DNA from: Myxococcus xanthus
Lineage (GTDB): Bacteria; Myxococcota; Myxococcia; Myxococcales; Myxococcaceae
Assembly (NCBI RefSeq): GCF_013116825.1
Contig: NZ_JABFNS010000087.1
Span: 1-40,893 of the forward strand
Direction: 5' to 3'
Length of the DNA stretch: 40,893 nucleotides
Of the stretch, positions 24,149-35,490 are shown one piece after another (the first letter of the stretch is position 1; each line of letters starts with the position of its first letter). The position numbers were made by a program, and so were the translations under genes. Below the pieces are notes generated by a model, which searched no databases, was not told where the DNA came from, and was given only the letters and a program-made list of their open reading frames with translations.

Positions 24149-26163
24149 GAGACTTCAAGGCGGCGCGGGCCCCCGAGCCCAACGCGAAGTGGCTGAAGCT
24201 GCGGGTGCGGCTGCTGTTCGGGCTGTTCCTGATGCTGCTCGGCGTCGCCTTTGGTCGTGCGGTGCAGCTCCAGGTCTTCGAGCAGGAGAAGCTGCGCGGC
24301 ATGGCGCAGGACCAGTACGTCCGGCACATCGAGATTCCGGCCCGCCGCGGCGACATCTTCGACCGGCGCGGCACGCCGCTGGCCCAGAGCGTGGAGGTGG
24401 ACTCCATCTGGGTGGACCCCTCCATGCTGCCCGACGTGAAGGCCGCGTCCCGGGCGCTGGCCAAGGCGCTGAAGCTGGACCCCGACGAGCTGGGCGCGCG
24501 CCTGGCCCGGGCCAAGCGCTTCGCCTGGGTGAAGCGCCAGGCCAAGCCCGCCGAGGTCGCCGCGGTGAAGGCGCTGGCGCTGCCGGGCATGGGCTTCTCC
24601 AAGGAGCCCAAGCGCTTCTACCCCCAGCGCGAACTGGGCGCCCACGTGGTGGGCACGGTGGGCATGGACGGCCGCGGCCTGGAGGGCCTGGAGCTGGCCT
24701 TCCAGGACGAGCTGTCCGGGCAGAACTCCTCCACCTCCGGCTTCCGCGACGCCAAGGGCCGCAAGCTGCTGGTGCAGGGCGCGTTGGATCCGCTCCAGCG
24801 CCAGGGCGCCGCCGTCACCCTCACGTTGGACCGCCACCTCCAGTACGTCGCGGAGAAGGCCCTCAGCCGCGCGGTGGAGGACGCCAAGGCCGTGGCCGGC
24901 ATGGCGGTGGTGTTGGACCCGCGCACGGGCGAGCTGCTCGCCGTGGCCAACCACCCGCGCTTCAACCCCAACACGCCGGAGTCCAGCTCGCGCTCGGGCA
25001 TGCGCAACCGCGCCGCCCTGGACACCTTCGAGCCGGGCTCCACCCTGAAGGCCTTCGTGGTGGCCGCGGCGATGGAAGAGAAGGCCATCACCGCCGACAG
25101 CCTCTTGTTCTGTGAGAACGGCGCCTGGCGGGTGGGCCGCCACACCATCAACGACACCCACTCCTACGGCTGGCTCACCCCGCAGGGCATCCTCCAGAAG
25201 TCCTCCAACATCTGCATGGCGAAGATTGCCCAGGCCATGGGGCGGGAGAAGTTCGTGAAGGGCTACCAGGCCTTCGGCTTCGCCGAGCGCACCGGCCTGT
25301 CCCTGCCGGGCGAGGGGCGCGGCGTCCTGCCGTTCCCGAAGGCGGAAGTCTCCCTGGCCACCCAGTCCTTCGGGCAGGGGATGACGGCCACGGCGGTGCA
25401 GATTGCGGCCGCCTATGGTGCGCTGGCCAACGATGGGGTGCTGATGCGGCCCTACCTGGTGTCGAAGGTGGTGGACCCGGACGGTGTCGTTCTGCTGGAA
25501 AACCGTCCCACGGAGCTGCGCAGGGCGGTCTCCGCGAAGGTCGCCCGGCAGGTCGTGGGCATGCTCGAAAGCGTGGTGGCCAAGGGAGGGACGGCCACCA
25601 AGGCCGCCATGGAGGACTACCGGGTGGCCGGAAAGACGGGCACCGCGCAGAAGGCAGACCCGGTGGCGCGGGGGTATTCGGACAAGCGGATCGCCTCCTT
25701 TGTCGGGGTGGTACCGGCCGAGTCTCCGCGAGCAGTGATTCTTGTCGTAGTGGACGAACCCAAGACGGACGTATACGGGGGGACCGTGGCTGCCCCTGCT
25801 TTCAAGGAGATTGCGACCGCCGCCATGGCTCACCTGGCCGTGCCCCCGTCCCGGACGGTGGCACCCGAGGTGGCCGTGGCCGCCGAGTCCCCCGCGCCTG
25901 CCGCGGCGAAGCCGGGGGCGAATGCCTCCGGCGCCGCCCGGACGGCACGGGCGGACGCGGTGACGGAGACCCCTGAACCCGGCACGGTGCGTGTGCCGGA
26001 CCTTCAGGGAGAAGTAGGACGTGAGGCCGTGGTGAAGCTGCTCGCCGCGGCGCTGGAGCCACAGGTATTGGGCAGTGGACGCGTGGTATCTCAAACCCCC
26101 GCCGCCGGTTCATTGGTGGAGAAGGGGGCCCGGGTGACGCTGGAGCTCGCCGCGCGGCAATAA
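24145..26163 (+). CDS. ftsI: Septal transpeptidase FtsI (PBP3) with C-terminal PASTA domain
   Basis: This 672-aa class B penicillin-binding protein cross-links septal peptidoglycan with FtsW. The membrane helix is at about 22-42. The pedestal starts with the RRGDIFDRRGTPLA motif, and the transpeptidase has STLK (Ser299 nucleophile, Lys302), SSN (353-355) and KTGT (497-500). After an Ala/Pro-rich linker, a PASTA repeat occupies about 612-672 (VPDLQGEVGREAVVKLL...GSGRVVSQTPAAG). PASTA is typical of Gram-positive PBPs and wall-sensing kinases. The GTG start overlaps the ftsL stop by 4 nt (GTGA). Confidence 0.97.
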   Translation: MRDFKAARAPEPNAKWLKLRVRLLFGLFLMLLGVAFGRAVQLQVFEQEKLRGMAQDQYVRHIEIPARRGDIFDRRGTPLAQSVEVDSIWVDPSMLPDVKAASRALAKALKLDPDELGARLARAKRFAWVKRQAKPAEVAAVKALALPGMGFSKEPKRFYPQRELGAHVVGTVGMDGRGLEGLELAFQDELSGQNSSTSGFRDAKGRKLLVQGALDPLQRQGAAVTLTLDRHLQYVAEKALSRAVEDAKAVAGMAVVLDPRTGELLAVANHPRFNPNTPESSSRSGMRNRAALDTFEPGSTLKAFVVAAAMEEKAITADSLLFCENGAWRVGRHTINDTHSYGWLTPQGILQKSSNICMAKIAQAMGREKFVKGYQAFGFAERTGLSLPGEGRGVLPFPKAEVSLATQSFGQGMTATAVQIAAAYGALANDGVLMRPYLVSKVVDPDGVVLLENRPTELRRAVSAKVARQVVGMLESVVAKGGTATKAAMEDYRVAGKTGTAQKADPVARGYSDKRIASFVGVVPAESPRAVILVVVDEPKTDVYGGTVAAPAFKEIATAAMAHLAVPPSRTVAPEVAVAAESPAPAAAKPGANASGAARTARADAVTETPEPGTVRVPDLQGEVGREAVVKLLAAALEPQVLGSGRVVSQTPAAGSLVEKGARVTLELAARQ

Positions 26164-26214
26164 GGCCGCGTCCGCTCCAGGCCCCGCTCTTGCAATGCGT
26201 GTGAAGGGGAAGAG

Positions 26215-27738
26215 ATGAAGCTGACGGATGTCCTCGCAGGATGTGGTGCCGAGCAGACCTCGGGCGGCCGTTCCGCGGTTGACGTCACCGGTGTGACGCA
26301 GGACTCGCGGCGCGTGAAGCCGGGAGACCTGTTCGTCGCCATTCCTGGCACGAAGGAGGATGGGGCCCAGTTCATCGGTGAGGCCGTGTCCCGTGGCGCC
26401 GTGGCGGTGGTGTCGGAGAAGCCGGTGCCGTCCTCTCAGGTGCCCTTCTTTAAGGTGAGCAGCGCTCGCAAGGCGCTGGCGCTCATCGCGGCCAACTTCT
26501 ACGGCCGCCCGGCGGACCAGCTGACGTTGCTGGGCATCACCGGTACGAACGGGAAGACGACCACCAGCTACCTGCTGGAGGCGATGAGCACCGCGGCGTA
26601 CGCGTCCACCGGTGTCATCGGGACGCTGGGCTACAAGTTCGCTGGCCGCACGGTGGAGTGCGCCAACACCACGCCGGATCCGCTGGAGCTGCACCGCATC
26701 CTCCGGGAGATGGTGGAGGCGGGCGTGGAGACGGTCATCATGGAGGTGTCCAGCCATGCGCTCGCGCAGGAGCGCGTGCACGGGCTGACCTTCAAGGCCG
26801 CGGGCTTCTCCAACCTGAGCCGCGACCACCTCGACTACCACAAGGACATGGAGGACTACTTCCAGGCCAAGCGGAAGCTCTTCGCGGAGAACCTGTCCGC
26901 CACGGGCGTGGCGGTGGTGAACGGCGACGACACCTACGCCAGCCGCATCTACAACGAGCAGCGCGGCCAGAAGCGCATGGCGTGGAAGTTCAGCCGCCAG
27001 GGCTCCGGGGAGATTTCCGCGGCCGACGTGAGCTTCTCGCTCCAGGGCATCAAGGGCGTGCTGAAGACGCCCGCCGGTGACATCCCGCTCAAGAGCAAGC
27101 TCCTGGGGCCCCACAACCTGGAGAACATCCTCCTGGCGGTGGGCATTGGCCTGGGCGCGGGCTTCGCGCGGCGCGACGTGCAGGAAGGCATCGAGCGGAT
27201 GATGCCGGTGGCCGGCCGCATGGAGCGCGTGGAGAACTACGGTCCGTCTGGCGCCCCCGCGGTGCTGGTGGACTACGCGCACACGGATGACGCGCTCAAG
27301 CGCTCCATCGAGGCGGCGCGCTCGCTGGCCAAGGGCCGCGTCATCGCGGTGTTCGGCTGCGGCGGGGACCGCGACAAGGGCAAGCGTCCGCTGATGGGCG
27401 CGGTGGCGGGTGAGGGCGCCGACCTGGCCGTCATCACCAGCGACAACCCCCGCACCGAGGACCCGGAGGAGATCATCTCCCAGGTGACCGCGGGCATCGA
27501 GAAGAGCGGCCTGCGCCGCATCTCCGCCGGCAAGGCGAAGAGCGGTGAGAAGGGCTACCTGGTCGACGCGGACCGCCGCGCGGCCATCGAGCAGGCCATC
27601 AGCCTGGCGTCCGCGGACGACGTCGTCCTCATCGCGGGCAAGGGCCACGAGACGTACCAGCAGGTCGGCGAGGAGAAGCTCGTGTTCGACGACCGGCAGG
27701 TGGCCGCGAAGGCGCTGGCCAACCGCACCGCAGGCTGA
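26215..27738 (+). CDS. murE: UDP-MurNAc-tripeptide synthetase MurE
   Basis: The 507-aa ligase adds the third residue to UDP-MurNAc-Ala-Glu. The P-loop is GTNGKTTTS with Lys114. The Mur-family middle domain shows EVSSHAL, FSNLSRDHLDYH and DYAHTDDAL. The C-terminal DNPR (410-413) is the signature of meso-diaminopimelate enzymes, so the peptide contains mDAP. GKGHETYQ closes the domain. The ATG has GAAGGGGAAGAG upstream. It follows ftsI by 51 nt. Confidence 0.97.
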   Translation: MKLTDVLAGCGAEQTSGGRSAVDVTGVTQDSRRVKPGDLFVAIPGTKEDGAQFIGEAVSRGAVAVVSEKPVPSSQVPFFKVSSARKALALIAANFYGRPADQLTLLGITGTNGKTTTSYLLEAMSTAAYASTGVIGTLGYKFAGRTVECANTTPDPLELHRILREMVEAGVETVIMEVSSHALAQERVHGLTFKAAGFSNLSRDHLDYHKDMEDYFQAKRKLFAENLSATGVAVVNGDDTYASRIYNEQRGQKRMAWKFSRQGSGEISAADVSFSLQGIKGVLKTPAGDIPLKSKLLGPHNLENILLAVGIGLGAGFARRDVQEGIERMMPVAGRMERVENYGPSGAPAVLVDYAHTDDALKRSIEAARSLAKGRVIAVFGCGGDRDKGKRPLMGAVAGEGADLAVITSDNPRTEDPEEIISQVTAGIEKSGLRRISAGKAKSGEKGYLVDADRRAAIEQAISLASADDVVLIAGKGHETYQQVGEEKLVFDDRQVAAKALANRTAG

Positions 27739-27786
27739 GCCCGAGCCTCCCAAGCCCCGTCGACCCGCCCGCCCATCTCTCACTCC

Positions 27787-29187
27787 ATGGCAGCTTCCTT
27801 CAGCGACGAAGAGGTGGTGCAGGCGACCGGGGCGACCCGGCGTGGCGGCCCGGCCCAGGCCGCCTACGTTACCGTCTGTACCGACACGCGGGCACTCACC
27901 CCCGGGTGCCTCTTCGTGGCCCTGGTGGGTGAGCGCTTCGACGCCCACGCTTTCGTGGACGCCGCGGCGAAGGGCGGGGCGGCTGGCGCGGTGGTGGCAC
28001 GCGGGCGTCCGTTGCCCGCGCTGCCCGAGGGGCTGGTGCTCTATGAAGTGGATGACACCCTGCGCGCCCTGGGCGCGCTGGGACGGCACCACCGTCAGCG
28101 CTTCCGGATTCCGGTGTGCGCGGTGGGTGGCTCCAACGGGAAGACGACCACCAAGGAGATGGTGGGCGCCATCCTGGCCACGCGCGGGCCGGCGCTGAAG
28201 ACCGAGGGCAACCTCAACAACGAGATTGGCGTCCCGCTGACGCTCTTCCGGCTGGAGCCGCGCCACGTCGCGGCGGTCATCGAAGTGGGGATGAACCAGC
28301 CGGGGGAAATCGAGCGGCTGGCGCGCGTCGTCCAGCCGGACGCGGGCGTCATCACGGTGGTCCAGCCCGAGCACCTGGAGGGGCTGGGCAGCATCGAGGG
28401 CGTGGCGGCGGCGGAGGGCGAGCTGTTCCAGGAGATGGGGCACGGCACCACCATCGTGGTGAACGTGGACGACGCGCTCATCCCCGCGCAGGCGGAGCGC
28501 AGCGGAGCGCAGCGGCTGACGTTCGGCCGGGCGGAGCACGCGGACGTGCGGCTGGCGGACGTGAAGACGCTGGGCCGCGAGGGCATGGTGGCCACGGTGC
28601 GGCACCTGGGCCGCGAGTGGCCGGTGCGGCTGCACTTCGTGGGGCCCCACAACGCGCAGAACGCGACGGCGGCCTTCGCGGTGGCGCTGGCGCTGGGCTA
28701 CACGCCGGAGGAGTGCGTGCGCGGCCTGGAGTCGGCGCGGCCGTACTCGCGGCGCCTCAACGTGGTGGACGGGCAGCACGGCGTGACGGTCATCGACGAC
28801 TGCTACAACGCCAACCCGGCCTCCATGGACGCCGCGCTGGAGACGCTGGGCACGCTGGTGCCCGCGGGTGGCCGGGCCGTGGTGGTGCTGGGGGACATGT
28901 TGGAGCTGGGGCCGGGCGAGCTCGAGGAGCACGCGCGCCTGGGTGGCCAGATTCCCTCGCACGCGGCGCTGGCGGCATTTTTTGGTCCCCGCTCCTTGAA
29001 GGGGTGGGAGGCCGCTTCCATGGGTGAATCCGCCGCCCACTTCACCGACGTGGAGCCGCTGATGGCGTGGTTGGCGCCGCGGCTTCGCGAAGGTGACGTG
29101 GTGCTGGTGAAGGGCAGCCGCGGCATGCGGCTGGAGCGGGTGGTGGCCGCCCTGACGGGCACGGCCGCCCCCGGAGGAAACCACTAG
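27787..29187 (+). CDS. murF: UDP-MurNAc-tripeptide:D-Ala-D-Ala ligase MurF
   Basis: The 466-aa enzyme attaches D-Ala-D-Ala to complete the UDP-MurNAc-pentapeptide. The P-loop is GGSNGKTTTKEM (Lys119), followed by the EGNLNNEIGVPLTL and EVGMNQPGEI motifs that distinguish MurF, then FVGPHNAQNATAA and DDCYNANPASM. An Arg-rich C-terminal domain ends KGSRGMRLERVV. The stop overlaps the GTG of mraY (TAGTG), showing tight coupling. Confidence 0.97.
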   Translation: MAASFSDEEVVQATGATRRGGPAQAAYVTVCTDTRALTPGCLFVALVGERFDAHAFVDAAAKGGAAGAVVARGRPLPALPEGLVLYEVDDTLRALGALGRHHRQRFRIPVCAVGGSNGKTTTKEMVGAILATRGPALKTEGNLNNEIGVPLTLFRLEPRHVAAVIEVGMNQPGEIERLARVVQPDAGVITVVQPEHLEGLGSIEGVAAAEGELFQEMGHGTTIVVNVDDALIPAQAERSGAQRLTFGRAEHADVRLADVKTLGREGMVATVRHLGREWPVRLHFVGPHNAQNATAAFAVALALGYTPEECVRGLESARPYSRRLNVVDGQHGVTVIDDCYNANPASMDAALETLGTLVPAGGRAVVVLGDMLELGPGELEEHARLGGQIPSHAALAAFFGPRSLKGWEAASMGESAAHFTDVEPLMAWLAPRLREGDVVLVKGSRGMRLERVVAALTGTAAPGGNH

Positions 29188-30365
29188 TGCTGTACCTCCT
29201 CTACGAGGTCATCCAGAACTCCGAGGCGGGGCGCGTTCTCAACTTCCTGCGCTACCCCACCTTCCGCATCATCGCCGCGGGCGTCTTCGCGCTCCTGCTG
29301 GGCATGCTCATCGGGCCCAGGCTCATCGCCCGGCTGCGGCTGAAGCAGCACGGGCAGAGCAACGTGCGCGAGGACACGCCGGACTCGCACCAGAAGAAGA
29401 AGGGCACGCCCACCATGGGCGGCGCGCTCATCCTGCTGTGCATCGCGGCGGGCACGCTGCTGTTCGCGGACCTGAAGAGCCGCGCCGTCTGGGTGATGCT
29501 GCTGCTGACGCTGGGCTACGGCTTCATCGGCTTCCTGGATGACTGGCTCAAGCTGTCCAAGCGCAACTCCAAGGGCCTGGCCGGGCGCAAGAAGATGGTG
29601 CTGCAGACCTTCTTCTTCCTCGTCGCCGTGTTCGGTCTGCTGACGACGTGGACGCTGCCGGACGGCTCCTTCGGCCCCACGCTGCTCGTCAACACCAAGC
29701 TGACGCTGCCGTTCATCCCCACGCGCTGGTTCAACCCGGACCTGGGCTGGTTCTACGTCTTCTTCGCGTGGATTGTCGTCGTGGGCACGTCCAACGCGGT
29801 GAACCTCACGGACGGCCTGGACGGTCTGGCCATCGTCCCCACCATCGTGTCCGCCATCACCTTCGCGGTGCTCTGCTACGTGGCGGGCACCACGCTGAGC
29901 ATCGCGGACTCGGAGGTGGTGGGCGGCGTGTCGAAGCTGGTGGCCACGCCGCTGTACCAGTACCTGGGCGTCCTCCAGGTGCCGGGCGGCGCGGAGCTGG
30001 CGGTGTTCTGCGCGGCCATCGTCGGCGCGGGCATCTCCTTCCTGTGGTTCAACACCTACCCGGCCTCCGTCTTCATGGGCGACATCGGCTCGCTGGCCCT
30101 GGGCGGCGCCCTGGGCGGGCTGGCGATGCTGTCCAAGAACGAGGTGGTGTCCGCCATCATCCACGGCGTCTTCTTCGCCGAAATCCTGAGCGTGATGATT
30201 CAGGTCACGTCCTTCAAGATGACGGGCAAGCGCGTCTTCAAGATGGCGCCGGTGCACCATCACTTCGAGCTCAAAGGGATGGCCGAGCCGAAGATCATCG
30301 TCCGTTTCTGGATCGTCTCCATCCTCTGTGGTGGCGTGGCGCTCCTGTCCCTGAAGCTCCGCTGA
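29187..30365 (+). CDS. mraY: Phospho-N-acetylmuramoyl-pentapeptide transferase MraY
   Basis: The 392-aa polytopic enzyme transfers phospho-MurNAc-pentapeptide to undecaprenyl phosphate, making lipid I. About ten membrane helices are evident. Signature segments are TPTMGGALIL, GFLDDWLK (catalytic Asp118/119), NAVNLTDGLDGLA and PVHHHFELKGM near the C-terminus. The GTG start overlaps the murF stop by 1 nt, and the N-terminus begins with LYLLYEVI. Confidence 0.98.
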   Translation: MLYLLYEVIQNSEAGRVLNFLRYPTFRIIAAGVFALLLGMLIGPRLIARLRLKQHGQSNVREDTPDSHQKKKGTPTMGGALILLCIAAGTLLFADLKSRAVWVMLLLTLGYGFIGFLDDWLKLSKRNSKGLAGRKKMVLQTFFFLVAVFGLLTTWTLPDGSFGPTLLVNTKLTLPFIPTRWFNPDLGWFYVFFAWIVVVGTSNAVNLTDGLDGLAIVPTIVSAITFAVLCYVAGTTLSIADSEVVGGVSKLVATPLYQYLGVLQVPGGAELAVFCAAIVGAGISFLWFNTYPASVFMGDIGSLALGGALGGLAMLSKNEVVSAIIHGVFFAEILSVMIQVTSFKMTGKRVFKMAPVHHHFELKGMAEPKIIVRFWIVSILCGGVALLSLKLR

Positions 30366-30384
30366 ATCCGGAGGTGGCACGGCC

Positions 30385-31752
30385 ATGACGTTGGCGCTGT
30401 CCGGTCAGAAGGTGCTGGTGTTCGGGCTCGCGAAGAGCGGCGTGGCCGCGCTGCGCCTGCTGCGTCAGCAGGGCGCGGACGTCACGGCGCTGGACGCACG
30501 GGGCGAGGACGCGCTGGGCGCGGTGGCCCACGAGGTGAAGGCGCTGGGCGCCACGCTGGTGTCCGGGCCCACGCCGCCGGGGCTGCTCGCGTCGCAGGAC
30601 CTGGTGGTGGTGAGCCCGGGCGTGCCGCTGGCGCTGCCGGAAATCCAGGCCGCGCGCGCGGCGGGCGTGGCGGTGTGGGGCGAGGTCGAGCTGGCGGGCC
30701 GGCTGCTGTCCGGCGTGCCGCTGTTCGGCATCACCGGCACCAACGGTAAGAGCACCACCACGGCGCTCACCGGCACGCTCTTCGCCAGCGGCGGCAAGCG
30801 CACCTTCGTGGGTGGAAACCTGGGCCGGCCCTTCAGCGAGGCGGCCATGTCCCCGGACGACTGGGACGCGCTGGTGGTGGAGCTGTCCAGCTACCAGTTG
30901 GAGGGCATCCGCGCGCTGCGCCCTCGCGGCGCGGCCATCCTCAACCTGACGCCGGACCACATCGACCGCTATCCCAGCCACGCGGCGTATGGCGAGGCGA
31001 AAGCGCGCATCTTCCAGCAGCAGCAGGCCGGTGACTTCGCGGTGGTGAACGCGGACGACGCGGACGTGATGGGGCTGGCGCGCGGCGCGAAGGCGCAGGT
31101 GTACGGCTTCAGCCTCACGGGCAAGCCGGTGGCGGAGGCCCCGGCGCTGGCGGGCCTGGCGGTGGCGGAGCCGGGCGGCTTCCGGCTGGCCTTCCTGGGC
31201 GAGCACTACACGCTGACGAACCGCGCGCTGCGTGGCGCCCACAACGCGCAGAACGCGATGGCGGCGGCGCTGCTGGCGCGCCTGGGCGGCGTCACTTCCG
31301 GCGAGGTGCAAGCGGGGCTGGACGGCTATCCGGGCCTGCCGCACCGGCTGGAGAGCGTGCGCGTGCTGGATGGCGTCGAGTGGGTGAATGACTCGAAGGC
31401 CACCAACGTGGATTCGGTGCTGGTGGCGCTGCGCGCGTTTTCCAGCGGCGTGTGGCTGATTGCCGGCGGCAAGGGCAAGGGCGCGCCGTACGCGCCCATG
31501 GTGGAGGCGGGGCAGGGCAAGGTGAAGGGCGTGCTCACCATCGGGGACGACGCGGACACGCTGGCCCGGGCCTATGCCGGCGCGGCGCAGGTCCACGCGT
31601 GCGGCACCCTGGCCCATGCGGTGGCGCGGGCGCGGGAGTTGGCGGAGCGGGGTGACACGGTGCTGCTGTCGCCCGCGTGCGCGTCCTTCGATCAGTTCAA
31701 GAACTTCGAGGACCGGGGCGATTCGTTCAAGCGCCTGGTGGAGGCGCTGTGA
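30385..31752 (+). CDS. murD: UDP-MurNAc-Ala:D-Glu ligase MurD
   Basis: The 455-aa cytoplasmic ligase adds D-glutamate to UDP-MurNAc-L-Ala. The N-terminal Rossmann-type domain opens with VLVFGLAKSGVAALRLL. The central P-loop is GTNGKST with Lys122, followed by ELSSYQLEG and LTPDHIDRYPSH. The C-terminal domain contains LPHRLESV, VNDSKATNVDS and SPACASFDQFKNFEDRGDSF. The ATG is behind CCGGAGG, 19 nt after mraY. Confidence 0.97.
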   Translation: MTLALSGQKVLVFGLAKSGVAALRLLRQQGADVTALDARGEDALGAVAHEVKALGATLVSGPTPPGLLASQDLVVVSPGVPLALPEIQAARAAGVAVWGEVELAGRLLSGVPLFGITGTNGKSTTTALTGTLFASGGKRTFVGGNLGRPFSEAAMSPDDWDALVVELSSYQLEGIRALRPRGAAILNLTPDHIDRYPSHAAYGEAKARIFQQQQAGDFAVVNADDADVMGLARGAKAQVYGFSLTGKPVAEAPALAGLAVAEPGGFRLAFLGEHYTLTNRALRGAHNAQNAMAAALLARLGGVTSGEVQAGLDGYPGLPHRLESVRVLDGVEWVNDSKATNVDSVLVALRAFSSGVWLIAGGKGKGAPYAPMVEAGQGKVKGVLTIGDDADTLARAYAGAAQVHACGTLAHAVARARELAERGDTVLLSPACASFDQFKNFEDRGDSFKRLVEAL

Positions 31753-31756
31753 CTGC

Positions 31757-32923
31757 ATGAAGAACCCTTCTCCTCCGTCCTCCGCCCTCGTGCGCTTCGA
31801 CCCGGTGCTGCTTTGCGCGGTGCTCGGGCTCGTGAGCTTCGGGCTGGTGATGGTGTACTCGGCCAGCGCGGTGCTGGCGCAGGACAAGCTGGGCGACAGC
31901 CTCTACTTCCTCAAGCGACAGCTCGTCGCCGCGGGCCTGGGGTTGGGCGCCATGGCCGTGGCCATGAAGATTGGCTGGCGCCGGCTGGCGCGCTGGGCCT
32001 ATCCGCTGCTGCTGGCGGCCATCGTCCTGTTGGTGCTGGTGAACATCCCCGGCATCGGCAGCACGGCGGGTGGCGCGCGGCGGTGGATTCGCCTGCCGGG
32101 CTTTGGCCTGCAGCCGGCGGAGGTGGCGAAGTTCGCCTGGGTCGTCTACCTGTCCTACTCGCTGGCGAAGAAGCGGGAGAAGGTGGCGAAGTTCTCCGTG
32201 GGCTTCGTTCCGCACCTCGCGCTGTGCGGCATCCTGGTGTTGCTTTGTATGATGCAGCCCGACTTCGGCAGCAGCGTGCTGCTGGTGTTCATGCTCTTCG
32301 TGCTGCTGTTCGCGGCCGGCGCGAAGCTGAGCTACCTGGTCGGCATGGTGCTGCTGGCGTTGCCCCTGGCCTACGTGGCCATTGCCTCCAGTCCGTACCG
32401 CATGAAGCGCATCCTGGCCTTCATGGACCCGTGGGCGCACCGGCATGACGTGGGCTACCAGGTGGCCGAGTCGCTGATGTCCATCGGTTCGGGCGGCGTG
32501 GTGGGCCTGGGCCTGGGCGACGGACGGCAGAAGCTCTTCTTCCTGCCGGAAGCCCACACTGACTTCATCTTCTCCATCATCGCCGAGGAGACGGGCCTCA
32601 TTGGCGTGGGCCTGCTGGTGGTGCTGTACGGCGTCGTGCTGTGGCGCGGCGTCCGGGCCAGCCTGGCGGCGGGGGAGACGTTCGGAACGTACCTGGGGCT
32701 GGGCATCAGCTCCATCATCGCGTTCCAGGCCGCGGTCAACATGTGCGTGGCCATGGGGTTGCTGCCGACGAAGGGGCTGACGCTGCCCTTCGTGTCGTAC
32801 GGAGGTTCGTCGCTGGTGGTGTTGATGGGTGCGGCTGGAGTGCTGTTGTCGTTGAGCGCGAACACCCAGGGGGCCGCGAGGCCCAGCCGGGTGGGAACCG
32901 ACATGCGGGAGGTGGCGGCATGA
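31757..32923 (+). CDS. ftsW: Septal peptidoglycan polymerase FtsW
   Basis: The 388-aa SEDS-family membrane protein polymerises lipid II glycan strands with FtsI. About ten helices follow a short N-terminus. Family motifs include GLVMVYSAS, GARRWIRLPGFGLQPAEVAKF (outline), QPDFGSSVLL, FLPEAHTDFIFSIIAEETGL and the terminal GLTLPFVSYGGSSL. The ATG is 4 nt after the murD stop, and the end overlaps murG by 4 nt. The upstream open frame is not part of the gene. Confidence 0.97.
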   Translation: MKNPSPPSSALVRFDPVLLCAVLGLVSFGLVMVYSASAVLAQDKLGDSLYFLKRQLVAAGLGLGAMAVAMKIGWRRLARWAYPLLLAAIVLLVLVNIPGIGSTAGGARRWIRLPGFGLQPAEVAKFAWVVYLSYSLAKKREKVAKFSVGFVPHLALCGILVLLCMMQPDFGSSVLLVFMLFVLLFAAGAKLSYLVGMVLLALPLAYVAIASSPYRMKRILAFMDPWAHRHDVGYQVAESLMSIGSGGVVGLGLGDGRQKLFFLPEAHTDFIFSIIAEETGLIGVGLLVVLYGVVLWRGVRASLAAGETFGTYLGLGISSIIAFQAAVNMCVAMGLLPTKGLTLPFVSYGGSSLVVLMGAAGVLLSLSANTQGAARPSRVGTDMREVAA

Positions 32924-34067
32924 TGAAGGTGCTCATCGCGGGTGGGGGCACGGGCGGACATCTCTTTCCGGGCATCGCCCTGGCGGAAGAGGTGGTGACA
33001 CGGCATCACCGCAACGAGGTCGTCTTCGTGGGCACCGAGCGCGGCATCGAGTCGCGCGTGGTGCCGAAGGAAGGTTATCCGCTGGAGCTGGTGAAGGTGC
33101 AGGGCCTCAAGGGCAAGGGCTTCTTGTCCCTGCTCAAGGCGCTCTTCGCGCTGCCGCTGGCCCTCATCGAGTCCTTTCGCATCCTCGCCCGGCAGAAGCC
33201 GGACGTGGTGGTGGGCGTGGGGGGCTACGCCAGCGGACCGGTCGTGCTGGCCGCGTGGCTGATGGGCATCCCCACCGCCATCCAGGAGCAGAACGCGCTG
33301 CCCGGCTTCACCAACAAGGTGCTGGGCCGCATCGTGCGCGTGGTGTTCATCGCCTTCGAGGAAGCGCGCGCCTTCTTCCCGGAGAAGAAGGTCCAGCTCA
33401 TCGGCAACCCCATCCGCCGCAAGCTGATGGACAACTACCTGCGCAGCCACGTCGCGCACGAGCGCTTCTCCGTGCTCGTCTTCGGCGGCAGCCTGGGCGC
33501 GCGGGGCATCAACCAGCGGATGACGGAAGCGCTGGACTCGCTGGGCGACCTGAAGGACAGCCTGCACTTCGTCCACCAGACGGGGAAGAACGACCTGGAG
33601 TCGGTGCGCAAGGGCTACGCGGACAAGGGCTTCCAGGCGGAGGTGGTGGAGTTCATCGACGACATGTCCAGCGCCTATGCCCGCGCGGACCTCGTCGTCT
33701 GTCGCGCCGGCGCGACGACCCTCGCGGAGCTGACCGTCTGTAAGAAGGCCAGCATCCTGATTCCCTTCCCGCACGCCACGGACGACCACCAGGCCGTCAA
33801 CGCGCGGGCGTTGGTGGATGCGGGCGCGGCGCTGATGTTCCGCGAGTCGGAGCTCACCGGAGAGAAGCTGGCGCAGACGGTGCGTGAGCTGAAGAGCCAC
33901 CCCGAGCGCCTCAAGAGCATGGAGAAGAAGGCGGGCTTGTTGGGCCGTCCTGAGGCCGCCAAGGAACTGGCGGACGTGTGCGTGGACCTGATGGTCCAGA
34001 CGTGGGGCCCCAATGGCCGCGAGCGCACCCCCATCGAAGCCGAGAAGAAGGCCCCCAGGAGCCATTC

Positions 34068-34071
<4 letters not shown>
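32920..34071 (+). CDS. murG: N-acetylglucosaminyltransferase MurG
   Basis: The 383-aa GT28 enzyme adds GlcNAc to lipid I to make lipid II on the cytoplasmic membrane face. The N-terminal G-loop is [17 protein letters not shown], followed by [14 protein letters not shown] and [10 protein letters not shown]. The second domain has [23 protein letters not shown] and [14 protein letters not shown], which contains the UDP-GlcNAc pocket. A charged C-terminal tail is typical of the locus only. The start is the first of two ATGs overlapping the ftsW stop (ATGATG), and its stop overlaps the murC GTG. Confidence 0.97.
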
Positions 34072-35486
<1,415 letters not shown>

Positions 35487-35490
35487 CGCC

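Noticed and set aside
23884..29184. Very long minus-strand open frames opposite ftsI, murE and murF
   Set aside because: Low-information His/Arg/Gly/Leu-rich translations with no domains; the plus-strand genes are unambiguous.
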